In this document: positions 57,999 to 64,000 of the stretch, piece by piece
Layout: the number at the start of each line of letters is the position of its first letter
Numbering within the stretch: position 1 is the stretch's first letter
From: Nitratidesulfovibrio sp. SRB-5
GTDB taxonomy: Bacteria; Desulfobacterota; Desulfovibrionia; Desulfovibrionales; Desulfovibrionaceae
DNA: 64,000 bases
Reading direction: 5' to 3'
Assembly (NCBI RefSeq): GCF_019931275.1
Contig: NZ_JAIOTY010000002.1
Location: 1-64,000, forward strand
Program-made: the position numbers and the translations under genes
Notes under the pieces: generated by a model
Database searches by the model: none
What the model was told of the DNA's origin: nothing
What the model saw: the letters and a program-made list of their open reading frames with translations, nothing else

Positions 57999-59180
57999 CT
58001 AACCCCTGCGCAGCCCGTCGAGCACGTCTTTGGTGGCGGCGAGCATGTAGTCGAATTCCGCCTCGGTCAGCCAGTGCTGGAACGGGAAGGAGATCATGTT
58101 GTCGAAGAACGCGTCGGCGTTGGGGCAGTCCGCCGCGCCGTAGCCCAGGCGCTGGTAGAACGGATAGCGGTTCAGCGGGTAGTACTGCACCACGCACTTC
58201 ACGCCCTTGTCGTTGAACATGGTGCGGATGAACGCGTCGCGGTTGCCGTTGGTCATGCGCGCGGCCAGCAGGTGGTAGTTGTGCCGGGTGGTGTCCACCC
58301 GATGGAACTCCAGCTCCGGATAGTCGGCCAGCGCGTCGATGAAGCGCACGGCGCGTTCGCGCTTTTCCGCATTGATGCGGTCGATGCGTTCCAGCTGCTT
58401 GATGCCCAGCGCGCACTCGATTTCGCCGATGCAGTAGTTGTTGGGCCACAGCATCTCGCCGTCGATCATGGGCATGTCCACGTTGCCCATGGCGGGCACC
58501 CAGTAGTCGGGCCGCTCGAAGTCGAAGCCGCAGTGCCCGTTGTGGCGCAGCCCGGGCACCAGCCTGGCCAGTTCCGGGTCCTGCACCACCAGCATGCCGC
58601 CTTCGCCCAGGGTGGTCAGGTTCTTGTGCGAGTGGAAGGAATAGATGGCGAAGTCGCCGAAGCTGCCGGACATCTTGCCGTCCACGTCCGCCCCGATGGA
58701 CTGGGCCGTGTCTTCCACCACCAGGATGCCGCGCGAACGCGCCAGCTCCATGATGGCGGGCATGTCCGCAACATATCCGTACAAATGCACCACCACGATG
58801 GCCCTGGTGCGCGGGGTGAGTACCTTTTCGATGCTTTCCGCCGTCACCACGCGGGTCTTCAGGTCGATGTCCGCCCACACCGGCTTCGCGCCCTTTTTCA
58901 GGAACGGGTACGCCGACGCCGTGAACGTGTGCGAGGGAATGACCACCTCGTCGCCCGGCTTGAACCGGCACAGCTGCGCCGACAGCTCCAGCGCCGACAC
59001 CCCGTTCATCACCGCAAAGCAGTGCGCAACGCCCAGGTACTCCGCGAACTTGCGCTGGAATTCCTGCATGTACCGGCCCTGGGTCAGGGTCTCGGCCGTG
59101 CGCATGGCCTCGGCCACCACGGCAATCTCGTCCTCCGTGTAGTAGAGGGCGCGGCCGCTGAAATTCACCTTGATATCCAT
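57999..59180 (-). CDS. kdnA: KdnA-like DegT-family aminotransferase
   Basis: A 393-residue PLP enzyme. PLP site: NGVSALELSAQL, VVEDTAQSIGA, and the lysine in YSFHSHKNLTTLGEGG. VVQYYPLNRYPFYQ and ISFPFQHWL near the end match my recollection of the Shewanella enzyme KdnA, which makes 8-amino-3,8-dideoxy-octulosonate. The ATG at 59180 has AGGAG about ten bases upstream; an in-frame ATG at 59216 is a weaker start. The gene lies next to a kdnB-like iron dehydrogenase on the same strand, the pairing expected for the two-step conversion of Kdo. The gene symbol is proposed from family and context. Confidence 0.75.
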   Translation of the reverse strand: MDIKVNFSGRALYYTEDEIAVVAEAMRTAETLTQGRYMQEFQRKFAEYLGVAHCFAVMNGVSALELSAQLCRFKPGDEVVIPSHTFTASAYPFLKKGAKPVWADIDLKTRVVTAESIEKVLTPRTRAIVVVHLYGYVADMPAIMELARSRGILVVEDTAQSIGADVDGKMSGSFGDFAIYSFHSHKNLTTLGEGGMLVVQDPELARLVPGLRHNGHCGFDFERPDYWVPAMGNVDMPMIDGEMLWPNNYCIGEIECALGIKQLERIDRINAEKRERAVRFIDALADYPELEFHRVDTTRHNYHLLAARMTNGNRDAFIRTMFNDKGVKCVVQYYPLNRYPFYQRLGYGAADCPNADAFFDNMISFPFQHWLTEAEFDYMLAATKDVLDGLRRG

Positions 59181-59270
59181 CTGTCCATGCTCCTGCAACG
59201 TGAACTGGATTTGCATGCGGGGCTCTGCCCCGCACCCCGCAAGGGGGCCGTGACGCTTTGCGACCGCTAT

Positions 59271-59303
59271 CCGTAATGTTCGCGCTACGCGCTCACATAA
59301 CGG
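59271..59303. repeat. CCGTAA hairpin, copy C4
   Basis: CCGTAATGT / ACATAACGG with the conserved A-A mismatch. Inner pairing CGCGC ... GCGC lies in a 15-base loop. Confidence 0.85.
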
Positions 59304-59433
59304 CTACCGTCCCTTGACCCCTTATGCCTGTCCGTACCGCACTGCGTGCGATACGGACAGGATACGGGCAAGGTGAGGGGGCCAACTGTGCGGTGGTTGT
59401 TTTCCCAGTACCGCCAGCATGGTTGCCCATGAG

Positions 59434-59550
59434 AAAAGTTTTGGGGGGAGGGGTCCGGGGAGGGAGACCCTTTTGCCTCAGCCGTTAGGTGAGCGCAGGG
59501 CGCGAACCTTACGGATGAGGACCGCAACGCGTCAAAAGGTCCCCTCCCCG
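59434..59550. repeat. G/C-palindrome element G7 with nested hairpin C5
   Basis: GGGGAGGGAGACCCTTTT and AAAAGGTCCCCTCCCC form the arms, and AAAAGTTTTGGGGGGAGGGG is the family tail. Hairpin C5 lies in the loop, inverted: CCGTTAGGT (59482-59490) / ACCTTACGG (59506-59514). It begins 20 bases after the kdnB-like stop, in terminator orientation. Confidence 0.85.
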
Positions 59551-59569
59551 GTAGAAATCCTTCCCGGCC

Positions 59570-60646
59570 TTACATGGCCTTGAACAGCGAGATGACCTTC
59601 TCGTCGGTGAGGATCTTGCGGAAGTCGGGGCCGAGGGCGTTGGTGAGCGGCTTTTCGTGCACCACGGACGAGGCCACCAGGGCCTTGAGCTGGTCAGCGG
59701 AAAGGTTGGCGCACAGGCCCTTGGGCAGGTTGACGCCCTGGCGTTCGATCATCCGGGCGTACTTGGGGTAGTCTTCGGGGTAGAATTCGCCCAGCACGCT
59801 GAGGGCGTAGCAGTTGGCGATGCCGTGGTGGGTGTGCAGCACCACGGAGAGGCCGGCGGAGATGGGGTGGATGACGCCCACGTTACCGGCGCTCATGCCG
59901 CCGAGGTACGAGGCGATCATCATCTTTTCCAGGTTTTCCTCGGCCATCATGTCGTCGGAGAGAAAGATTTCCTCGCACATGTCCACGGCCTTCTGGGCCA
60001 GGGCATCGACGATGACGTTGCGGTAGCTGCCCCGCAGCGATTCGATGCAGTGCATGTAGGTGTCCATGCCGGTGTAGAAGTACTGGTCGCGCGGCACGGT
60101 GCGGGTCAGTTCCGGGTCCAGCAGCAGCTGGTCGTACATGGTGATGTCGCTGTTCATGCCCAGCTTGATGCCGCGCTTGGCGTTCAGCAGCACGCAGGTG
60201 CGCGAGCATTCGGCGCCGGTGCCGGACAGGGTGGGCACGCCAATCTTGTGCGGGGCGGGGTTCTTGACGAGATCCCAGCCCTGGTAGTCCGCGGCCTGGC
60301 CGGGGTTGGTGAGCATGTTGGCCACGGCCTTGCCCACGTCCAGGGTGGCGCCGCCGCCAATGGCCACGACGGTGCAGGGCAGGCGGTTGTCATGGGCGCG
60401 CGTGGCGGCGGCAAAGTCGTCGATCTGCTCGGTGGTGGGTTCGCTGGTGGTGTCCACGAACAGCACGAGGTCGCCGTCCTTCTTGGGCAGTCGGCCTTCC
60501 AGCTCGCGCCCCCGGAAGAAGTGGTCCACGAAGAACACGGCGGGACCGGCCACGGCGGCGCGGCGCGCGTCCACAAGGTCGCCCAGCTGGGCGAAGGAAC
60601 CCTTGCCGAGGATGTAGAAGGGAACGTTCTTGGTATTGCGGTACAT
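59570..60646 (-). CDS. kdnB: KdnB-like iron-containing alcohol dehydrogenase
   Basis: A 358-residue group III Fe-ADH. NAD(P) loop IGGGATLDVGKAVA and TLSGTGAECSRT; metal ligands Asp and His in GMDTYMHCIESL, His in GVIHPISAGLS and His in HTHHGIANC. Such enzymes oxidise primary or secondary alcohols. The neighbour is a KdnA-like aminotransferase, so the likely reaction is oxidation of Kdo at C-8 before amination. The proposed symbol rests on the pair and the locus. A large gap and divergent lipoprotein gene lie upstream. Confidence 0.75.
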   Translation of the reverse strand: MYRNTKNVPFYILGKGSFAQLGDLVDARRAAVAGPAVFFVDHFFRGRELEGRLPKKDGDLVLFVDTTSEPTTEQIDDFAAATRAHDNRLPCTVVAIGGGATLDVGKAVANMLTNPGQAADYQGWDLVKNPAPHKIGVPTLSGTGAECSRTCVLLNAKRGIKLGMNSDITMYDQLLLDPELTRTVPRDQYFYTGMDTYMHCIESLRGSYRNVIVDALAQKAVDMCEEIFLSDDMMAEENLEKMMIASYLGGMSAGNVGVIHPISAGLSVVLHTHHGIANCYALSVLGEFYPEDYPKYARMIERQGVNLPKGLCANLSADQLKALVASSVVHEKPLTNALGPDFRKILTDEKVISLFKAM

Positions 60647-61065
60647 GGTGGTCTCCTGGGGGTTGTGCGGAAAGTGCGCCGCGTCACGCATTCTAGGCGT
60701 ATTCGCGGGGGCGGGCAAGATGTCCGGAAATATGCGGAGCAGGCGTTTAACCGGGGAAATGTCCCGGCGGCGCGACATGCGTAAGGGATCGGCCCGGCGG
60801 GCCGGGGACGCGGAGAAGGCAGGACGGTGCGGGGGTATGCATGGGGGGGGACCGGCGATGCCGGGCGGGGTGTGGCCGCGTGCTGCCGCCGGGGGTGCCC
60901 GGCGGAACGGAATGGATAGGACTCGCGACGGATGCAGCAGTAAGGATTCGGCGTGCCAAAGTCAATGGGAAAGGGGCCGGTGCAACGCACAATGCTGGCC
61001 TTGGCAGCGCGGGTATGGCAGGGGAGTGGTGCAATGGAACATTCAACAGCCATCGGGGAGGATGC
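60647..61065. other. Divergent intergenic region
   Basis: A 419-bp gap between the kdnB-like gene (-) and a lipoprotein gene (+). It must hold both promoters. GGGGAGGA at 61054-61061 is the ribosome site of the lipoprotein gene. No repeat family member or credible gene was seen. Confidence 0.5.
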
Positions 61066-61545
61066 ATGAACGACGACTGCAAGACCATGACCCGGCGCAA
61101 TCGGTCCGCCGCGCGCGGGCTTTCGGCGCTGGTTGCGCTGCTGGTGCTGGCGGCGCTGCTGGCCGGGTGCAGCGAAAAGCTGCAACTGTACCGGCCCGGC
61201 GCGCTGGCCATGGTGACGGGCACGGTAAGCTTTCGCCAGCGCATTCTGCTGCCGCTTTCGGTGCAGGGCGAGGTGCGCCTGCTGGACGTGACCGATGGCG
61301 GTGAAGGGGTGGAACTGGCCCGCGTGGAACTGCCCGCGCCGGTGCGGGTGCCCGCGCCGTACCGCATCGACTTCGACGCCGCGCGCATCGACCAGCGCCG
61401 CAACTACGTGGTCGAGGCCACCCTGTTCGAGCCGGGCACGGGCGGCGGGCCGGGCCGGGTGTGGTTCCGCACCCCGACGCCACAGTACGTGCTGACCCAC
61501 GGCAACCCGGTCTATCTGGAACTGATGCTGGAGATGGTCCGGTGA
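61066..61545 (+). CDS. YbaY-like lipoprotein
   Basis: A 159-residue protein. The signal sequence ends in a lipobox LLAGC, so the mature protein is anchored by lipidated Cys near residue 35. The mature part, GTVSFRQRILLPLSVQGEVRLLDVT ... YRIDFDAARID ... YVLTHGNPV, matches the YbaY/YscW beta-sandwich family, whose role is unclear. ATG 61066 follows GGGGAGGA. It overlaps the tag gene by four bases (GTGA), so they are coupled. Confidence 0.85.
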   Translation: MNDDCKTMTRRNRSAARGLSALVALLVLAALLAGCSEKLQLYRPGALAMVTGTVSFRQRILLPLSVQGEVRLLDVTDGGEGVELARVELPAPVRVPAPYRIDFDAARIDQRRNYVVEATLFEPGTGGGPGRVWFRTPTPQYVLTHGNPVYLELMLEMVR

Positions 61546-62156
61546 GCGGGGGCATGCCGGAAGCACAAGCAGGGGGCACCCGCTGCCCGTGGGCGCGCGC
61601 GCCGGAGGAAATCGCCTACCACGACACCGAGTGGGGCGTGCCCGTGCGCGACGACCGCATCCACTTCGAATTCCTGGTGCTGGAAGCGGCGCAGGCCGGG
61701 CTTTCGTGGCTGACCATCCTGCGCAAGCGCGAAGGCTACCGCCGCCTGTTCGCCGATTTCGACCCCGCCGTGGTGGCCCGGTACACCCAGGCCGACGTGG
61801 AGCGGCTGCTGGGCGATGCGGCCATCGTGCGCAACCGCCTGAAGGTGGAGGCCGCCGTGCACAACGCCCGGCTGTTTCTGGACGTGCAGGCCCGCCACGG
61901 CAGCTTCGATGCGTTCATCTGGAACTTCGTGGATGGCCGCCCGGTGTGCAACCAGTGGCGCGAACTGTCACAGGTGCCCGCCACCACGCCGTTGTCGGAC
62001 ACGGTGTCGAAGGAGCTGAAGCGGCTGGGCTTCAAGTTCGTGGGGTCCACGGTCATCTACGCCCACTTGCAGGCCACGGGACTGGTCAACGATCACCTGA
62101 CCAGCTGCTTTCGCCATGCCGAGGTGGCGGCGGAGCGCCGGGGGCAGATGGAATAG
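61542..62156 (+). CDS. tag: DNA-3-methyladenine glycosylase I
   Basis: A 204-residue base-excision enzyme removing 3-methyladenine. The zinc-binding and catalytic signature is clear: RCPWARAPEEIAYHDTEWGVPVRDD near the N-terminus, FEFLVLEAAQAGLSW, TILRKREGYRRLFADFD, and the C-terminal GLVNDHLTSCFRH with the remaining zinc ligands. A GTG at 61542 overlaps the lipoprotein stop (GTGA); the ATG at 61554 is an alternative. The end is convergent with the glycosyltransferase gene. Confidence 0.93.
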   Translation: MSGGMPEAQAGGTRCPWARAPEEIAYHDTEWGVPVRDDRIHFEFLVLEAAQAGLSWLTILRKREGYRRLFADFDPAVVARYTQADVERLLGDAAIVRNRLKVEAAVHNARLFLDVQARHGSFDAFIWNFVDGRPVCNQWRELSQVPATTPLSDTVSKELKRLGFKFVGSTVIYAHLQATGLVNDHLTSCFRHAEVAAERRGQME

Positions 62157-62241
62157 ACGGAAAAGGCGGGGGCAGGGCAGGCTCCGCGTCCGTGATGGCC
62201 GAGTGCCTGCTGCCGGGGCACGGTCTGGCCTGTGGCGGAGT

Positions 62242-63219
62242 CTAGGCCTGGCCTGTGGGCTGCGGCTGGTGGCGTTGGCGCACTGCCGCCGCCGTGGCCG
62301 CCAACTCGGCCACGAAGTCGTCGCTGCCCATGGCGCTGGCGAACATGGCGACGGGCAGGGCGCCGATGGCGCGGGCACAGGCGGTGACCACCTTTTTGCG
62401 CAGCATGAAGTCGGGATTGATGGAAAAGTCCACGTCATGGCCGTGGATGGCGGGCAGGTACCTGCGGGGGCAGTACAGTTCCAGAATGCCGTGCTCGTAC
62501 AGGTAACAGTACAGCGCGAACCTGTTGATGCCCGTGCGCGGCACAAGGTTCTTGCGGCGTTGGGCGCGCTTGTAGCTGTTGTAATCGGCCCGGGTGCTGG
62601 GGGGCGTGCCGAGATCCAGTATCCGGCCCTCCGATGGGTAGCAGATGAGCAGGTACCGGGCCAACTTGGCCCGGTGCGAGTAGTCGGCGTCTTCCTCGCC
62701 GTACAGTCCGTAATCCTCGTTCCAGTAGCCAAGCACGTTGAACACGTCGCGCGAGATGGCCGTGGCCGAACCGGTCAGGCTGCGCCGGGTGGCGGTGACC
62801 GTCTGCCCGCTGCGCAGCGTGACCTCGTACAGTGCCGCCTGCGGCGTGCCCAGCCGTGGCCCCAGAAAGGCCACCTCCGGGTTGGCCGACCACAGGTCGA
62901 GGATGTCCATGATCCACCGCGGGCCGGTCACCTCGATGTCGTTGTCCAGCTTCATGTACAGCGGCGTCGGGCATACGTCGAACCCGAAGTTGGACGCGCA
63001 GGATACCCCCATGTTCTTGCGCAGCAGGTACAGGTGGTCGATGACGCCGTGTTCGTGCAGCTTCACCAGGAATTCGCGCGTGCCGTCCGTGGAGCAGTTG
63101 TCCACCACCGTGAGCTTCGACGGGACGTGCACATGCCGCTTCAGGGAAAAGATGCAGCGCTTCGTCAATTCCAGGCGATTGAACGTGGGGATGGTGACGT
63201 TGACGACGGGGGAATCCAT
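62242..63219 (-). CDS. Family 2 glycosyltransferase
   Basis: A 325-residue GT-A enzyme. VTIPTFNRLELTKRCIFSL, VVDNCSTDGTREFL, the metal motif YMKLDNDIEVTGP, and a later GYWNEDYGLYGEEDADYSHRA acidic motif (about 165-190). There is no clear membrane helix. GGAG precedes the ATG at 63219. It is separated from the main - strand locus by two + strand genes, so it may be a separate unit. Donor and acceptor are unknown. Confidence 0.88.
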   Translation of the reverse strand: MDSPVVNVTIPTFNRLELTKRCIFSLKRHVHVPSKLTVVDNCSTDGTREFLVKLHEHGVIDHLYLLRKNMGVSCASNFGFDVCPTPLYMKLDNDIEVTGPRWIMDILDLWSANPEVAFLGPRLGTPQAALYEVTLRSGQTVTATRRSLTGSATAISRDVFNVLGYWNEDYGLYGEEDADYSHRAKLARYLLICYPSEGRILDLGTPPSTRADYNSYKRAQRRKNLVPRTGINRFALYCYLYEHGILELYCPRRYLPAIHGHDVDFSINPDFMLRKKVVTACARAIGALPVAMFASAMGSDDFVAELAATAAAVRQRHQPQPTGQA

Positions 63220-63413
63220 CGCTGCTCCGTGGGGCAGGCGCCCGCGATGCCGTTGGCCCGGATGCCCGGCCAACGCGACGAGCGGGGCCGGGACAGGGTA
63301 CATTTTCCGGATTCCTAGCGCAGCGCGGCTGGGCAGGCAATAGCATTACTCGTATTTGCCGGTTCTTGCGCGTCCGGATCGCCCCCGCACCGCCCCGGGC
63401 GGGGGGGCGTGTC

Positions 63414-63442
63414 TTGCCAGTGTGAAAATTGATGCATATAAT
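63414..63442 (+). promoter_or_regulatory. Sigma-70-type promoter of the IscA/HesB-like gene
   Basis: TTGCCA (63414-63419), a 17-base spacer and a perfect TATAAT (63437-63442). The start codon is 50 bases downstream. The segment is A+T-rich in an otherwise G+C-rich window. Confidence 0.85.
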
Positions 63443-63491
63443 TACTAGTATCGTTTTTATCTATCGCAACAGCAAGGAGCTAGTGGAATTC

Positions 63492-63815
63492 ATGATTACG
63501 CTTACCGACCGTGCCCGCACGGAACTTGATGCCTATTTCTCCGACAAGGAGCGCAGCCCCATTCGCGTCTACCTGGCCCCCGGCGGTTGCAGCGGCCCGC
63601 GTCTGGCCCTGGCCCTGGACGAGCCCGGCGAGGAAGACAAGGTGTTCGAGCCCGGCGGCTACACCTTCTGCGTCAACGGCGCGCTGCTGGAGCAGTCCGG
63701 CGCCATCAACATCGACCTTGGCTCCATGGGCTTTGCCGTGACTTCCGAAGTGCAGCTTGGCGGCGGCGGCGGGGGTTGCAGCGGGTGCGGGAGCTCCAGC
63801 AGCTGCTGCGGCTAA
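63492..63815 (+). CDS. IscA/HesB-family iron-sulfur cluster protein with a glycine/cysteine-rich tail
   Basis: A 107-residue A-type scaffold-like protein. The first conserved cysteine is in YLAPGGCSGPRLALAL. The terminal CxC of the family is replaced by a tail of six glycines and CSGCGSSSSCCG, which carries four cysteines. It could bind an Fe-S cluster or metal, but may not be a standard IscA. The ATG at 63492 has AGGAG 12 bases upstream; a GTG at 63483 lies too close to that site. Confidence 0.87.
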   Translation: MITLTDRARTELDAYFSDKERSPIRVYLAPGGCSGPRLALALDEPGEEDKVFEPGGYTFCVNGALLEQSGAINIDLGSMGFAVTSEVQLGGGGGGCSGCGSSSSCCG

Positions 63816-63888
63816 GGGCAGCACCCAAATTGTCCTTTCGCCCGTTGGCTTCGTCTAACTTCGCCTGCCATGGCTCTGCTGTCCTTAT

Positions 63889-63917
63889 CCGTAAGGTTTG
63901 CTTCGCTCACCTAACGG
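63889..63917. repeat. CCGTAA hairpin, copy C6
   Basis: CCGTAAGGT / ACCTAACGG, 11-base loop, A-A mismatch in the stem. It lies 74 bases after the IscA/HesB-like stop. Confidence 0.85.
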
Positions 63918-63959
63918 CTAAGGCTCGGTCGAATACGATAAGCGCGCTGCGGTCGCCAT

Positions 63960-63987
63960 CCGTAATGCTCGAAGACTCGCATAACGG
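63960..63987. repeat. CCGTAA hairpin, copy C7
   Basis: CCGTAATGC / GCATAACGG, loop TCGAAGACTC identical to that of C3. The outer flanks GCGGTCGCCAT and CTGCCGC add a short second stem. It is at the right window edge. Confidence 0.85.
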
Positions 63988-64000
63988 CTGCCGCACGCCC

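Larger units (their letters stand above)
59181..59569. other. Intergenic region with two repeat elements
   Basis: A 389-bp gap between the kdnB-like and kdnA-like genes. It contains hairpin C4 (59271-59303) and the composite G7/C5 (59434-59550). The kdnA-like promoter probably lies here too, since the elements between the genes look like terminators. Confidence 0.65.

Noticed and set aside
60841-61065. N-terminal extension of the lipoprotein gene
   Set aside because: The extension would place the lipobox far inside the protein; ATG 61066 with GGGGAGGA gives a normal lipoprotein signal.

Overview
The window is high-G+C bacterial chromosome with sulfate-reducer gene families. The combination of a fused TRAP permease, a sigma-54 activator, surface-carbohydrate proteins and lineage-style intergenic palindromes suggests a Desulfovibrio/Nitratidesulfovibrio-like deltaproteobacterium. 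That assignment is an inference from gene content and style; no marker gene (rRNA, ribosomal protein) is present to prove it. No tRNA, rRNA, CRISPR array, transposase or phage gene was found.

Layout. 1-7 kb: the end of an unidentified gene, a PAS/AAA+ sigma-54 activator, and divergent from it a TRAP transporter (dctP, fused dctQM) with a GlcG-like gene, then an M24 peptidase. 7-11 kb: a FAD-dependent UGM-like oxidoreductase, a glycosyltransferase and a DksA/TraR zinc-finger protein. 11.6-18.2 kb (+ strand): an APH-like protein, an ABC ATPase, a GtrB-type glycosyltransferase and a GtrA-glycosyltransferase fusion, overlapping or tightly packed. 18.3-28 kb (- strand): MutY-NUDIX, a glnHPQ-type amino-acid ABC transporter, a metal P-type ATPase with a twin-palindrome promoter, a ZIP transporter, SemiSWEET, a FUSC-like protein and a duplicated small membrane protein. 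28.0-29.4 kb has no credible gene and is packed with structured repeats.

29.4-63.2 kb is dominated by surface-polysaccharide genes, nearly all on the - strand. One block (34.4-29.4 kb) makes a CDP-6-deoxy sugar: rfbF, rfbG, an epimerase, an aminotransferase and a glycosyltransferase. A GGDEF-EAL sensor, a second DegT-type enzyme and a divergent phosphoethanolamine-transferase-like gene follow. The second block (60.6-41.5 kb) looks like a dedicated ulosonic-acid and O-chain locus: a kdnB/kdnA-like pair (8-amino-Kdo), a NeuA-PseG/SpsG fusion, an SpsF-like and a NeuB/SpsE-like gene, an LIC12162-like protein, two hexapeptide acyltransferases, a Wzx flippase, an HpcH-type aldolase, an SDR epimerase, a KdsB-like cytidylyltransferase, a 2-hydroxyacid dehydrogenase, a HAD phosphatase and a second Leptospira-type surface-carbohydrate protein. 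The right edge carries a YbaY-like lipoprotein, tag, another glycosyltransferase and an IscA/HesB-like gene with a near-consensus promoter.

The most unusual signal lies between the genes. At least three families of structured DNA recur: a hairpin with a fixed A-A mismatch and compensating base changes (seven copies), long G/C-rich palindromes placed just after stop codons or just before start codons (seven copies), and a three-tier, roughly 65-nt palindrome clustered in 28.3-29.05 kb (four copies). In three places the first family sits inside the loop of the second. Many coding regions also carry in-frame short tandem repeats.
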